Positions 1 through 9,239 are shown, numbered from the stretch's first letter. The stretch is 59,051 nucleotides of DNA from Opitutia bacterium Tous-C4FEB (GCA_002304445.1 NEVA01000020.1:1-59051), one strand, 5' to 3'. Translations and numbers: made by a program. Notes: generated by a model from the letters alone, not told the origin.

Positions 1-149
1 CTGTTTGTCGTCCACTACTTCCGTTGTAATCGATTCCACAACGTCACCCTATCTGACCCTCTCTTCCTTTCATAGTGGGTCCTCGGCCGGCCGTTTACCC
101 TTAAAGGATTCGAAATCCCGAAAAAGGTCGTTGATAGCCAGGAGGAAGG

Positions 150-1400
150 CTAAATCGCGCGAAACACGATCGCCGCATTTTGACCGCCAAAACCCAGATT
201 GTTACTCAAAACTACCCGCACGTTCACTCGCCGGGCGACGTTGGGGACGTAATCTAAATCGCAATCCAGATCTGGTTCCTCGAGATTGATGGTCGGGGCG
301 ATCATCCCCGTTTGAATCGTCTTAACCGCTATAACCGACTCGATTCCGCCGGCAGCCCCTAGCAAATGGCCGGTCATCGACTTTGTCGAACTGATGGCAA
401 CCCGCCGGGCGTGGTCGCCAAATACACGCTTTATGGACATAGTCTCAAATTTATCATTGTAGGGGGTCGAAGTCCCGTGAGCGTTGATATAATCCACCTG
501 CTCCGGCAGTACACCGCCGCTGGCGAGCGCACGCCGCATCGCTAGCGACAAGCCTTTGCCGTCCGGGTCGGGCGATGTGATATGGTAGGCATCGCACGAT
601 GCCGCATATCCGACGAGTTCACAATAAATGCGCGCTCCACGAGCTTGCGCATGCTCCAAGGATTCGAGAACGAGGACACCAGCACCCTCACCCATAACAA
701 ATCCGTCGCGGTTCACATCAAACGGACGGCATGCCCTATGTGGTTCGCCATTTCGTGTGCTCATCGCCTTCATTGAGCAAAAACTGGCGTAAGAAAAGGG
801 CGTTATTGCGGCTTCACTTCCGCCTGCAATCATCACATCGGCGTCGCCGCGGCGGATCGAATGAGCCGCCTCGCCAATAGAGTGCGTGCCCGTCGCGCAC
901 GCCGACACGATCCCGAAGCTTGGACCGCGCGCCCCGAGGTCTATCGCCACCAACCCCGCGCACATGTTCCCAATCAGGGATGGAATCGTAAACGGCGAGA
1001 CCTTACGCGGTCCGCGTTCAGCGAGGACGCGGAGTTGAGACTCGTAGGTGAACATTCCGCCAATTCCCGATCCAATAATCACACCAACCAGATCGCCGTC
1101 CTCCTTGGTCATGTCCAATCCGGCATCTTTAACCGCCTGCCTCGCGGCAACGTAACCGAAATGAGTGTAGCGATCATTCCGTCGGGCCTCCTTCGGATCC
1201 ATATGCTGGGCTGCATCCCAGTCCTTAACTTCCGCCCCAATCTGCGAAGAAAATTGAGCGGGATCAAAAAGCGTCACGCGGTCGATCCCAGATCGCCCGG
1301 ATACGAGAGAGTCCCAGAACGAGTTTACGTCGTGGCCGATCGAAGTAACCGCACCCAATCCCGTTACAACAACTCGACGTGATCGCGAAAACGTGTCCAT
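150..1400 (-). CDS. fabF: Beta-ketoacyl-ACP synthase II (FabF)
   Basis: Condensing enzyme of type II fatty acid synthesis in the cytoplasm: it joins malonyl-ACP to the growing acyl-ACP. The 416-residue length is normal. The thiolase-fold active site is complete: Cys168 in SACATG, His308 in NAHGTST, Lys340 and His345 in STKSMTGHLLGAAG, and the C-terminal NNLGFGGQN glycine-rich loop. The chosen ATG gives the normal N-terminus RRVVVTGLGAVTSIG; no Shine-Dalgarno motif precedes it. It lies downstream of acpP and fabG in the usual fab order, but a hairpin terminator sits in the 106-base gap after acpP. Family and role are very secure. Confidence 0.97.
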   Translation of the reverse strand: MDTFSRSRRVVVTGLGAVTSIGHDVNSFWDSLVSGRSGIDRVTLFDPAQFSSQIGAEVKDWDAAQHMDPKEARRNDRYTHFGYVAARQAVKDAGLDMTKEDGDLVGVIIGSGIGGMFTYESQLRVLAERGPRKVSPFTIPSLIGNMCAGLVAIDLGARGPSFGIVSACATGTHSIGEAAHSIRRGDADVMIAGGSEAAITPFSYASFCSMKAMSTRNGEPHRACRPFDVNRDGFVMGEGAGVLVLESLEHAQARGARIYCELVGYAASCDAYHITSPDPDGKGLSLAMRRALASGGVLPEQVDYINAHGTSTPYNDKFETMSIKRVFGDHARRVAISSTKSMTGHLLGAAGGIESVIAVKTIQTGMIAPTINLEEPDLDCDLDYVPNVARRVNVRVVLSNNLGFGGQNAAIVFRAI

Positions 1401-1435
1401 GCTTTGAAGAACCCGATGAAGGCCAATTCGGGAAC

Positions 1436-1490
1436 AAAAAAGGCGTTCCGCCTACAATTTCCAAAAGGAAACAGACGAAACGCCAAAAAA
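1436..1490 (-). terminator. Rho-independent terminator between acpP and fabF
   Basis: On the minus strand an 11-base-pair stem (arms at 1474-1484 and 1442-1452, two G-T wobbles) closes a loop that contains a second 5-pair stem (TTTCC/GGAAA). It is followed by six Ts, seen as As at 1436-1441. It would stop part of the fabG-acpP transcript before fabF. Confidence 0.75.
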
Positions 1491-1506
1491 TTTGAAAAGT
1501 CGGAAA

Positions 1507-1770
1507 CTAAACCGAACCCGCCTTAGCTTTGATATAATCGATGACTTGGCCGACGGTTTGAAGCTTTTCAGCGTCCGATTCAGGAATCTCGCCTTTGATT
1601 TCGTCCTTAAATTCCTCCTCGAAAGCCATAATCAACTCGACGGTGTCGAGTGAGTCAGCTCCTAGGTCATCTAGGAATGAGGCGGTCGCCGTGATCTGCT
1701 CTTCGTTTACGTTGAGCTGATTCACGATGATCTCTTTTACGCGTTGTTCGATGGTTTTTTGGTCAGCCAT
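1507..1770 (-). CDS. acpP: Acyl carrier protein (AcpP)
   Basis: Small acidic carrier of acyl intermediates in fatty acid synthesis, 87 residues from the ATG at 1770. The phosphopantetheine site is Ser40 in [10 protein letters not shown], followed by the acidic recognition helix II ([10 protein letters not shown]). The frame stays open up to a GTG at 1803 that overlaps the fabG stop, which would add 11 residues (98 in all). The ATG is preferred because the family starts close to the first helix ([11 protein letters not shown]). It follows fabG with a 29-base gap, so the two are probably cotranscribed. A strong hairpin terminator follows at 1436-1490. Confidence 0.96.
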   Translation of the reverse strand: MADQKTIEQRVKEIIVNQLNVNEEQITATASFLDDLGADSLDTVELIMAFEEEFKDEIKGEIPESDAEKLQTVGQVIDYIKAKAGSV

Positions 1771-1799
1771 TGGAGCAGAAATTGGATTAGGAACAGGCT

Positions 1800-2552
1800 T
1801 CACATCGCCATGCCGCCGTCAACGGCAAAAACTTGCCCGGTGACGTAAGACGCCTCTTCCGAGCAGAGAAAAGCTGTCGCCGCAGCAATATCAGCCGACT
1901 CACCGAATCGCTTCAACGGCACTGCTTCCAGAATTTTCGACGCAACCTCGGGGTTGTTCACAAATTCAGTGGTCATATCCGTCTTTATAAAACCAGGCGC
2001 GACGGCGTTCACCGTTATGTTTCGGCCGGCGAATTCACGAGCCAATGCCTTTGTGAGTCCAATCATACCGGCTTTTGCAGCAGAGTAATTCGCTTGTCCT
2101 GCGTTCCCCAGAATTCCGCTAACGGAAGTAATGTTTACGATCCGACCCCAGCGGGCGCGGGTCATGGGGCGAGCCAGATGCTTCGTCCAATGAAAACAGC
2201 TGGAGAGGTTGGTCGAAATAACATCGTTCCAATCGCCTTCGCCCATTCTGAACAAAAGACCGTCGCGGGTGATTCCGGCATTGTTTACCAGAATATCGAT
2301 CAGCGGATAGGCCTTCAACAGCTCCTCCGAAGCCTTGGCAACGGCCGCACTATCCGCGACATCAACCGCAAATGCGCTAGCCTTGCCGCCGGCAGCAACG
2401 ATTCCCGCGGCTGTTGCCCCGCAAGATTCGGCCGACTTGGATACGCAAATGACCATCACGCCACTACGGGCAAGCGTCTCGGCGATGGCTTTGCCGATTC
2501 CACGGCCGGCTCCAGTTACGAGCGCTGTTCGATTTTTGAACGTCAGATTCAT
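1800..2552 (-). CDS. fabG: 3-oxoacyl-ACP reductase (FabG)
   Basis: NADPH-dependent short-chain dehydrogenase that reduces 3-oxoacyl-ACP in the fatty acid elongation cycle. The 250 residues show the Rossmann motif TGAGRGIG (14-20), NNAG (90-93) and the catalytic Ser143, Tyr156 and Lys160 (YSAAK), plus the FabG-type C-terminus [14 protein letters not shown]. This C-terminus and the placement directly upstream of acpP separate it from other SDR enzymes. The start ATG has no clear Shine-Dalgarno motif. First gene of the fabG-acpP-fabF block. Confidence 0.96.
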   Translation of the reverse strand: MNLTFKNRTALVTGAGRGIGKAIAETLARSGVMVICVSKSAESCGATAAGIVAAGGKASAFAVDVADSAAVAKASEELLKAYPLIDILVNNAGITRDGLLFRMGEGDWNDVISTNLSSCFHWTKHLARPMTRARWGRIVNITSVSGILGNAGQANYSAAKAGMIGLTKALAREFAGRNITVNAVAPGFIKTDMTTEFVNNPEVASKILEAVPLKRFGESADIAAATAFLCSEEASYVTGQVFAVDGGMAM

Positions 2553-2663
2553 GCGGACCGAAAGCTGAAGAATCCTTCGACGGAGTAGCGAGGCGAAAAT
2601 CGTCCCTCAAACTGCGTTGGAACGCATATTCGAGCACGGCCGCCAGCGGGAACCGTCGATGAA

Positions 2664-3830
2664 TCAATACACGTCCCGTTGATATCGTTTATCTTTCTTC
2701 AATTGCTTCACGAAATCCACCGCCGAAGCAGGTGTCATCCCGCCTTCGGAGACCGCAATCTCATGGAGCGCCTGATCAACATCCTTGGCCATTCGCTTCG
2801 CATCTCCGCACACGAAGAAGCACGCGCCTCCTTGCAACCACCGCCAAAGTTCGCCGGCACTCTCCCGCATGCGATCTTGCACATAGATTTTTTCAGGCTG
2901 ATCCCGCGAAAACGCCGTGTCTAAACGCGTGAGCTGACCACGTTCAAGATAAGCACTCCATTCTTCTTCGTAGAGAAAATCGGTGGCGGATTTCTGGTCG
3001 CCGAAGAACAACCAATTTCTGCCGGTTGCACCCGCGGCCACGCGATCCTGAAGAAACGCACGGAAAGGGGCGATCCCAGTGCCTGGCCCAACCATAATAC
3101 AATCTTTTGAACCATCTTCCGGAGGGCCGAAGTGCGAGTTCGAAACAAAAACAGGAATCAAGGTTTCCCTCAGTCGAACGCGGTCGGCGAGGAAACTGGA
3201 GCATACGCCCACCCGATCTCGCCCATTCGTCTGATAACGCACCGCCGCGACCGTCAAATGGATCTCCGTCGGATGAACCCGCGGCGAGGAGGCAATTGAA
3301 TAGAGTCTGGGCATCAGACGGCGCTGGTGGTCCACAAATTCTTGAGCAGTCAGTCGCGCGCTTGAGAATTCAACGAGCAGGTCAACAAAATGCCGTTCCG
3401 CAAGAAACGCGGCGAGAGCCTCTTTAGATTCCGGTTCCAATAACTGGGATAGCCGCGTCTTTTGATCGGGTGCCGTCGCTTTCGAAGCCAAAGTTTCAAT
3501 CATCTTTCGGGTGGGCCCCGCTAGCGCCAATTTTGAAAACAGAACATCCCGCAAAGGCTGCGGCGCCGGCAACTTTAGGGCCGGAGGTGCGACCAACTCA
3601 TCCCCTGTCGCGCCAAGACAGTGCAAAATTTCCTCAACCTCCTCCGGTCGGTTGGTCGCAAACACGCCTAAAGAATCCCCCGCCTTGTAGTGCAGATCCT
3701 GCTTGGAAAAATCCACGACGATATGTCGGGTGTCTTTCGCCGAACCTTGCCGATTCAAGACGATGTTATCTGTAATGACCGCTGAGCAGGGATTGTCTTT
3801 GGTGTAGGGAGAGTCCGCTTTAGTCGACAT
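2664..3830 (-). CDS. CysJ-like FAD/NADPH flavoprotein reductase lacking the flavodoxin domain
   Basis: Ferredoxin-NADP reductase-type protein of the sulfite reductase alpha (CysJ) / cytochrome P450 reductase family. It should pass electrons from NADPH through FAD to a partner such as a sulfite reductase haemoprotein. Visible are the FAD motifs RLYSIASSP (175-183) and GVCSSFL (208-214), the connecting helical insert, the NADPH motif GPGTGIAPFRAF (248-259), FFGDQ (275-279), CGD (341-343) and the C-terminal YQRDVY whose last Tyr stacks on FAD. There is no N-terminal FMN domain, so an external flavodoxin or direct transfer is implied. The ATG at 3830 is chosen; the frame opens to 3947 but the extra 39 residues look non-coding and cross the start of the divergent gene. 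No partner gene is visible. Confidence 0.88.
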   Translation of the reverse strand: MSTKADSPYTKDNPCSAVITDNIVLNRQGSAKDTRHIVVDFSKQDLHYKAGDSLGVFATNRPEEVEEILHCLGATGDELVAPPALKLPAPQPLRDVLFSKLALAGPTRKMIETLASKATAPDQKTRLSQLLEPESKEALAAFLAERHFVDLLVEFSSARLTAQEFVDHQRRLMPRLYSIASSPRVHPTEIHLTVAAVRYQTNGRDRVGVCSSFLADRVRLRETLIPVFVSNSHFGPPEDGSKDCIMVGPGTGIAPFRAFLQDRVAAGATGRNWLFFGDQKSATDFLYEEEWSAYLERGQLTRLDTAFSRDQPEKIYVQDRMRESAGELWRWLQGGACFFVCGDAKRMAKDVDQALHEIAVSEGGMTPASAVDFVKQLKKDKRYQRDVY

Positions 3831-3946
3831 TTTGACGAAAGAGAAAGCAAAGCGCCGTTCGAACAGGCAAGTTGCTTTGCAAAGAAAACGAGTGCCAGTG
3901 CTCAGGCTTGCAGCGTCTTCAAAATTACAGCCCACTCCAGCAAACA

Positions 3947-4762
3947 ATGAGCGCCGAACCTATCCGACTGCAAAAATTCTTGGCCGAAGCAGGCGTATGC
4001 TCGCGCCGTGCCGCCGAGGTTCTTATCGCGCAACAGGAGGTGTGGGTCAACGGCAAGGCCGCCACCCTTGGCCAGAAAGTCACACTCGGCATAGACAAAA
4101 TTACGGTCAGCGGAAAGCCCGTGCGAGGAGCTGCCCAAGAGCTGATGACGTTGGCGGTCCATAAACCCCGTGGTCTGGTTTGCTCAAACGACGACCCGCA
4201 CAACCCGGAAACCGTTTTTTCGATGATTCCACGCGAGCTCTCGCATTTACGTTTCTTTTGTGCCGGACGGCTCGACAAGGACAGCGAGGGATTGGTGATT
4301 CTTACGACGGACGGCGAACTCGCCCATCGCTTGATGCACCCCTCCACCGTGGTGGTGAAGCGATATCTTGTGGTGCTAAAGCAACCATTCCCCTCAGCCC
4401 GCCTTCCCTTGTTGATCAAAGGAATCGTAATCGAAGGGGAGCGCTTGAAAGTTGAGCGAGCTGCCTTGGTGAACGCGGGCGTGGCGGGCACGGCCCCCAA
4501 TCTCGATGTTCACATGCACCACGGCAAGAAGCGGGAAATTCGCCTGCTCTTCACCGCTCTCGGCTATGATGTTAAGCGGCTCAAGCGCTACCAAATCGGA
4601 GCGCTTCAGCTAAAAGGTATTCCAATGGGGGCCGGGAAAAAGCTTTCGAACCGTGATATCGGCATGTTGTTTCACTCACCCGCCACTCCCAAGGCACCCT
4701 TTCAGGCTACGCTGAACAAATCTCCCCGAACCGTTAAACCTGTTCCTCTCGATGAAGCTTAA
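3947..4762 (+). CDS. RsuA/RluB/RluE/RluF-family rRNA pseudouridine synthase
   Basis: Converts a specific uridine of ribosomal RNA to pseudouridine. The 271-residue protein has an N-terminal S4 RNA-binding domain (about 5-55, RLQKFLAEAGVCSRRAAE) followed by the catalytic domain with VHKPRGLV (71-78) and the catalytic Asp110 in AGRLDKDSEGL, then HGKKREIRLLFTALGYDVKRLKR. The ATG at 3947 places the S4 domain at the N-terminus; the frame opens 75 bases further upstream without family similarity. It is divergent from the flavoprotein gene and its 3' end overlaps the next gene by 11 bases. The target uridine cannot be decided from sequence alone. Confidence 0.93.
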   Translation: MSAEPIRLQKFLAEAGVCSRRAAEVLIAQQEVWVNGKAATLGQKVTLGIDKITVSGKPVRGAAQELMTLAVHKPRGLVCSNDDPHNPETVFSMIPRELSHLRFFCAGRLDKDSEGLVILTTDGELAHRLMHPSTVVVKRYLVVLKQPFPSARLPLLIKGIVIEGERLKVERAALVNAGVAGTAPNLDVHMHHGKKREIRLLFTALGYDVKRLKRYQIGALQLKGIPMGAGKKLSNRDIGMLFHSPATPKAPFQATLNKSPRTVKPVPLDEA

Positions 4763-5573
4763 ATTCTCGGCGCTTGTAGTTCTCATCAGCACCGCATCGG
4801 CCCTGCTCGCGGCCCCCTTGGGCCAAACAACAGCGGTGCACGTTAAACCCGACGCCTTAGCTCCAGTAGTCACCTATCTCAAAGCGGGATCTGAACCGAC
4901 TTTATCCCCTGATTCGGTGGCGAATACCCCGGCAGGCTGGATGGCGGTCGAGTTGCAGGGTCCATTCGAAGCCTACGTTCTCAACAAGGATCTTACGAAA
5001 GCATTGGATGTGGTTCCGGGTGCTCCACTGACGCTGGAGCCTAAGGCCGGGGCCGGTGTTTTGACGAAGTCCGTTGCAAGCGATAAAGTCACCATCACGG
5101 GGCTTTATGGGAAATGGACCCAAATCCGCCTCGACCGTAAGCTGGTTGGCTACATCGCCGTTAGTGCAATCCCGGGCTATTTGCCGCCGATTGCCACCAC
5201 TCCCGCTTCCACCGGAGGCCGTCCCGCACCGTTGTCACCTCCCCCGTCCTCAGCCGTGGCCTACGGCAGCGGCGCCCCGGGCCGCGCCGCTCCAATGGTC
5301 AATCTTGGCGACGGTGGCACGAGTTCGCTTCCCCGTCAGTTCTCCGGAAAGTTCGTCTCGACTCGTCGGCCCTTCACTCCACGTCGGCCTCACGATTGGG
5401 CTCTAAACGACGACGCCGGTCGTCGATACGCCTTCCTAGACGTGAGCAAACTTCTTCTTACCGAACAAATCGAGAAATACCTGGATCGCGCTGTGATTGT
5501 CTATGGCACGGCAAAAAACACTGCGGACGGCAAAGACCTCTTGATTGAGATCGAGTCACTTCAATTGAAATAA
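4752..5573 (+). CDS. Secreted SH3-like domain protein of unknown function
   Basis: Protein of 273 residues with a clear signal peptide (MKLKFSALVVLISTASALLAA). After it come two weakly repeated beta-rich segments (about 25-85 and 95-145) that end in VELQGPFEAYVLN and WTQIRLDRKLVGYIAV, which resemble bacterial SH3-like folds. A Pro/Ala/Ser-rich linker (about 147-185) and a C-terminal segment of about 85 residues (FSGKFVSTRR onward) follow. No catalytic motif is visible. It overlaps the pseudouridine synthase gene by 11 bases, so translational coupling is likely. Probably periplasmic or cell-wall-associated; the exact role is unknown. Confidence 0.8.
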   Translation: MKLKFSALVVLISTASALLAAPLGQTTAVHVKPDALAPVVTYLKAGSEPTLSPDSVANTPAGWMAVELQGPFEAYVLNKDLTKALDVVPGAPLTLEPKAGAGVLTKSVASDKVTITGLYGKWTQIRLDRKLVGYIAVSAIPGYLPPIATTPASTGGRPAPLSPPPSSAVAYGSGAPGRAAPMVNLGDGGTSSLPRQFSGKFVSTRRPFTPRRPHDWALNDDAGRRYAFLDVSKLLLTEQIEKYLDRAVIVYGTAKNTADGKDLLIEIESLQLK

Positions 5574-5657
5574 TTCTCAAATCAGAATGCTAACTCAGCT
5601 CGTCTATTCTGAATCGCCCGCGCGTTCAAACGCTTTCAGTCCTTTTTCAAACTAGCC

Positions 5658-6542
5658 ATGGAGTTGATCGACGGGAACGCCATCGCCGCCAGTCTCATTG
5701 CCGAGCTGAAACAATCCGTCGCAACCCTCGAAGGACGAGCTCCGTGTTTGGCTCTTGTTCGAATCGGCGAAGATCCGGCGTCGGTATCTTACGTTCGAAA
5801 AAAGGAAAAAACTGCGGCCGAGATTGGCGTTCGGAGCAGAGTAATCTTGCCGCCACCCACAATCACCCAGACGGAATTGGAGGGATTGATTGACGATTTA
5901 AACGCCGATCCCTCCGTCGATGGAATTCTCGTTCAATCACCGCTCCCTCCGACTCTGATCGAGGCCGAAATCTTTCGTAGAATCGCCCCCGACAAAGACG
6001 TCGACGGTTTCCACCCTTTGAACCTCGGGAAAGTCGCTCAAGACGATCCAACCGGTTTCGTCGCGTGCACGCCGGCCGGTGTGATGGAATTACTCTCTCG
6101 AAGCGGCGTTGATCTGGCCGGTAAACACGTCGTCGTGCTCGGCCGCTCGTTGATCGTCGGCAAACCCGTCGCGTTGCTTGCCCTCCAGAAACGCGCCGGG
6201 GCGAATGCAACTGTGACTGTTTGCCATTCGGGCACGCACAATCTTGCCGCCATTACTCGATTGGCCGACGTGCTCATTGTCGCGATCGGTCGACCTGAAT
6301 TTGTGACGGATCAGATGGTAAAGCCGGGGGCCGTTGTAATCGATGTCGGCATCAATCGCGTTCCGGACGATACGAAAAAAGCCGGATATCGCCTGACCGG
6401 TGACGTTCACTTTCTCTCCGTTGCTCCGATTTGCTCAAAAATCACGCCCGTTCCCGGAGGGGTTGGACCGATGACCGTAGCAATGCTGATGCGGAATACG
6501 ATCCGTGCCCGAAAGCGCCGGAACTTAAGCCTCACGCCCTAA
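5658..6542 (+). CDS. folD: Bifunctional methylene-THF dehydrogenase / methenyl-THF cyclohydrolase (FolD)
   Basis: Cytoplasmic enzyme of one-carbon metabolism that interconverts 5,10-methylene-, 5,10-methenyl- and 10-formyl-tetrahydrofolate with NADP. The 294 residues are the usual length. Signatures are Tyr45 and Lys49 in [41 protein letters not shown], the NADP loop GRSLIVGKP and the C-terminal [15 protein letters not shown] short, Arg-rich tail follows. No Shine-Dalgarno motif is seen before the ATG. Confidence 0.97.
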   Translation: MELIDGNAIAASLIAELKQSVATLEGRAPCLALVRIGEDPASVSYVRKKEKTAAEIGVRSRVILPPPTITQTELEGLIDDLNADPSVDGILVQSPLPPTLIEAEIFRRIAPDKDVDGFHPLNLGKVAQDDPTGFVACTPAGVMELLSRSGVDLAGKHVVVLGRSLIVGKPVALLALQKRAGANATVTVCHSGTHNLAAITRLADVLIVAIGRPEFVTDQMVKPGAVVIDVGINRVPDDTKKAGYRLTGDVHFLSVAPICSKITPVPGGVGPMTVAMLMRNTIRARKRRNLSLTP

Positions 6543-6586
6543 CCTTGCACCCGGCTGCGTATCTCCCCCTGTTTGAGGATAACCCA

Positions 6587-6958
6587 ATGGCCGTTTCAAA
6601 AATTTTGGTCGTAGACGATCAACCGATCAACGTCCAGTTGCTCAAACGTAAACTCGAGCGTGAAGGCCTTGTACTGATCACGGCTTACTCGGGACTTGAG
6701 GCCATCGATCTTGTCGCCCGCGAGAAGCCAGACCTGATTCTGCTTGATGTCATGATGCCCGGCATGGACGAAATTGGCGCGTGGCAACGCCTCCAGGCGC
6801 AGGAAGAGCTCCGCTCGATCCCGATGATTTCGCCGGCGGCGGAACCGCTTGTATTACAATTCACCCGCTAGAACGACGAATCCGAAAACAGAGTTGAGCT
6901 CAGTTCTCGGATTAAAGCACGTTTCACCGGACTACCCCAGACCGCAGCCGCTTTTTGA
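6587..6958 (+). pseudogene. Decayed response-regulator receiver domain
   Basis: The reading frame starts like a CheY-type receiver (KILVVDDQPINVQLLKR, acidic pair Asp10-Asp11, phospho-acceptor Asp54 in LLDVMMPGMD) but stops at a TAG (6869-6871) after 94 codons. In the same frame past the stop one reads NDESENRVELSSRIKARF, which fits a receiver alpha4-alpha5 pattern with about 20 residues missing, including the conserved Lys. So the gene has both an in-frame stop and an internal deletion. A short 94-residue product could still be made, but without the conserved Lys it should not signal normally. It sits between folD and proC. Confidence 0.65.
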
Positions 6959-6963
6959 TGCAT

Positions 6964-7761
6964 ATGATCGCCTTCATCGGAACAGGTAATATGGCCTCGG
7001 CCATGATCTCCGGTTTGATTGCAAAAAAAATATCCCCTGCCGATTTGATTTGTATGGGTGGATCGGGCCAATCCGCGCAGATCCTCTCAGAAAAAACGGG
7101 GATCAAGCAGGCCCCTGATCTAGACGCCCTGCTGGCCGACGCCTCTACCGTCGTTGTGGCGTTCAAGCCCCAGCACTTGGCCACAGCCGACCCTCGCCTG
7201 ACGATGCTGACGGCTGGAAAATTGATAATTTCAGTCCTAGCGGGACAACACCTCGCCCGGCTGGCCCAAGTTTTTCCCAACGCTCGGAATATCGTGCGGG
7301 CCATGCCCAACACTCCGGGTCAAATCGGCGCGGGAGTCACAGGATGGTGTTCACTCCAAAAACTATCTTCAGCAGATCATGCCCAAGTCGAAACGTTGCT
7401 GGGTGCACTTGGGAAGCAATTCGAGGTTCCGGAAAACCAAATGGACGCTCTCACGGCGCTCAGTGGGTGCGGCCCAGCCTATCTTTTTGAATTTGCTGCT
7501 GCACTGCGCGAAGGAGGGATCGCCGCCGGCCTCCCCCGCGAACTCGCCCAAGCGCTGACCGTCGAAACACTACTCGGATCCAGCAGATTGCTCGCACATC
7601 GCCAAATCGAGCCGGAGATATTGCGAAATCAGGTAACTTCGCCCAACGGCGTGACATTTTCCGGCCTAAAAAAGATGGAATCCCTCGGCTTCAGAAATCT
7701 CGTTTCAGAAGCCATTATGGCCGCAAAAGCCCGGTCGGCGGAGCTTTCGAAAAGCTGCTGA
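6964..7761 (+). CDS. proC: Pyrroline-5-carboxylate reductase (ProC)
   Basis: Last step of proline synthesis: NAD(P)H-dependent reduction of 1-pyrroline-5-carboxylate. About 265 residues, normal for the family, with the Rossmann start IAFIGTGNMASAMISGL, VAFKPQ, the RAMPNTPGQIGAGVTG loop and the C-terminal dimer signature ALSGCGPAYLFEF followed by NQVTSPNGVTFSGLK. Three starts are possible in frame (TTG 6955, ATG 6958, ATG 6964); 6964 matches the family N-terminus best. The upstream starts overlap the end of the decayed receiver frame. Confidence 0.95.
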   Translation: MIAFIGTGNMASAMISGLIAKKISPADLICMGGSGQSAQILSEKTGIKQAPDLDALLADASTVVVAFKPQHLATADPRLTMLTAGKLIISVLAGQHLARLAQVFPNARNIVRAMPNTPGQIGAGVTGWCSLQKLSSADHAQVETLLGALGKQFEVPENQMDALTALSGCGPAYLFEFAAALREGGIAAGLPRELAQALTVETLLGSSRLLAHRQIEPEILRNQVTSPNGVTFSGLKKMESLGFRNLVSEAIMAAKARSAELSKSC

Positions 7762-7793
7762 AGTCGGGCCATACCAACGCTGATTTTCCTCAG

Positions 7794-7822
7794 AGAACAA
7801 ATTCCGTGTTTTCGTATATAAT
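7794..7822 (+). promoter_or_regulatory. Probable sigma-70-type promoter of hldD
   Basis: A perfect TATAAT at 7817-7822 with a weak -35 candidate (AGAACA, 7794-7799) at 17-base spacing. It lies 20 bases before the hldD ATG, which would give a very short leader. The -35 match is poor. Confidence 0.45.
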
Positions 7823-7842
7823 CTGTAAGAAACTGTTTCAAC

Positions 7843-8841
7843 ATGAGCACTCTTGAAGGGCGGATTTTGGTAACCGGTGGCGCGGGATTTATCGGAAGCG
7901 CGCTTGTTGCTGCGCTTAACCAAAGAGGGATCTCTGACATTGTGATTACAGACCTTCTTGGCTCCGACGAAAAGTGGCGGAATCTGACACCTTTAAAATT
8001 TGCAGACTATCTGGAAGCCGATGATTTCCGGAAAAGAATCGGACAAAACCAAGCGGCACTGGGTGATTTCTCCGCCGTCTTCCACCTCGGAGCCTGCTCC
8101 GCTACAACGGAAAAGAACGCGAGCTATCTGATCGATAACAATTTCAACGTGACCAAAGAGTTGGCCGCTTGGTCACTAGCGAAAAATATCCGCTTTATCT
8201 ACGCGTCCTCCGCCGCGACCTACGGCGATGGCGCCCAAGGTATGGATGACCAAGATCCAAATCTCGGCAGGCTGCGCCCGCTGAACATGTATGGATACTC
8301 CAAACATTTGTTCGACCAACACGCGCAGCGTAAAGGTTGGCTGGATCGGATCGTCGGCGTGAAGTATTTCAACGTTTTTGGCCCAAACGAAGATCATAAA
8401 GGCGATATGCGTTCTTTGGTGAACAAAGCCTACGAACAGATTAGAACGACGGGGCGAGTTGGCTTATTCAAAAGCTATCACCCTGACTTTAAAGACGGTG
8501 AACAAATGCGAGACTTCCTTTACGTGAAGGATGCGGTGGAGATGACGCTGCACTTTGCAGAGGGCGCGACCACAGCGGGTGGCCTTTTTAATCTGGGCTC
8601 AGGCAACGCCAATACTTGGCTGACTCTCACCCGAGCAATTTTCTCCGCGTTAAATTTGCCGCCGAAAATTGATTTTATCGAGATGCCCGAAGCCCTGAAG
8701 GGGAAATATCAATATTACACCAAGGCCGACATCACAAAGCTGCGAAATGCGGGCTATCGACGGGCGATGACGCCGATCGAAGACGCAATCCGCGATTATG
8801 TGCAGAACTACCTGGCAACCAATCGGAGACTTGGTGATTAA
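7843..8841 (+). CDS. hldD: ADP-L-glycero-D-manno-heptose 6-epimerase (HldD/RfaD)
   Basis: Makes the L,D-heptose donor used in the lipopolysaccharide inner core, so it supports a Gram-negative envelope. The 332-residue extended SDR shows the NAD(P) motif ILVTGGAGFIGSAL (8-21), FHLGACSATTE, the catalytic YGYSK (Tyr and Lys) and KYFNVFGPNEDHKG, all typical of RfaD. The C-terminal substrate-binding part (EMPEALKGKYQYYTKADI) is intact. It is the last low-GC gene before the compositional change near 8842. Confidence 0.96.
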   Translation: MSTLEGRILVTGGAGFIGSALVAALNQRGISDIVITDLLGSDEKWRNLTPLKFADYLEADDFRKRIGQNQAALGDFSAVFHLGACSATTEKNASYLIDNNFNVTKELAAWSLAKNIRFIYASSAATYGDGAQGMDDQDPNLGRLRPLNMYGYSKHLFDQHAQRKGWLDRIVGVKYFNVFGPNEDHKGDMRSLVNKAYEQIRTTGRVGLFKSYHPDFKDGEQMRDFLYVKDAVEMTLHFAEGATTAGGLFNLGSGNANTWLTLTRAIFSALNLPPKIDFIEMPEALKGKYQYYTKADITKLRNAGYRRAMTPIEDAIRDYVQNYLATNRRLGD

Positions 8842-9239
8842 ACCAAAACTCAGGCGTGTGGTTACCCGAGCCATCGGCAAATAAGCGCCGACCAGATCAA
8901 CCGCCATAAGCCGACCGGGAGCCAGGAGCACAAAACACACGATTTTCCCGCCGGCGAGAAACAGTCTCCCGATCGTGGAGGCGAATGCATCCCAGCAGGA
9001 GCCGGCCGCCAAAAAAGCGATGAACGCGCCGACAAAGGCGCCGAGTGCATGAGCGGGAAATGAAGCGGAAACGCTTCGCCTCAAACCGAGGCTTGGAGAC
9101 CTTCATGCTCTTGACCTTCGAGCCATCGACGCCGGTGGAGGGATGAGCTGGGGCTGGCCGCGATGACCGCCATAGTGACGATCGACCCGACGATAAAATC
9201 GAGCCGCACGGCCACGATGTTCTTAAAGCCAGCAGTCAT
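8842..9239 (-). pseudogene. Frameshifted small membrane-protein gene
   Basis: Three overlapping minus-strand frames join into one protein pattern that I recognise as a common small hydrophobic protein of unknown function. The pieces are FKNIVAVRLDFIVGSIVTMA (from the ATG at 9239), then LIPPPA and DGSKVKSMKVSKPRFEAKRF in another frame, then HALGAFVGAFIAFLAAG and LMAVDLVGAYLPMA in a third. At least three small indels (roughly 9150, 9130 and 9060) are needed to join them. The family normally has about four membrane segments. No intact product is possible. The 3' end runs to the hldD stop. It lies exactly where base composition changes. Confidence 0.6.

Noticed and set aside
100-125. tRNA T-arm-like GGATTCGAAATCC near the left end
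   Set aside because: Only a 5-pair stem with a poor loop; no acceptor, D-arm or anticodon arm can be formed around it.
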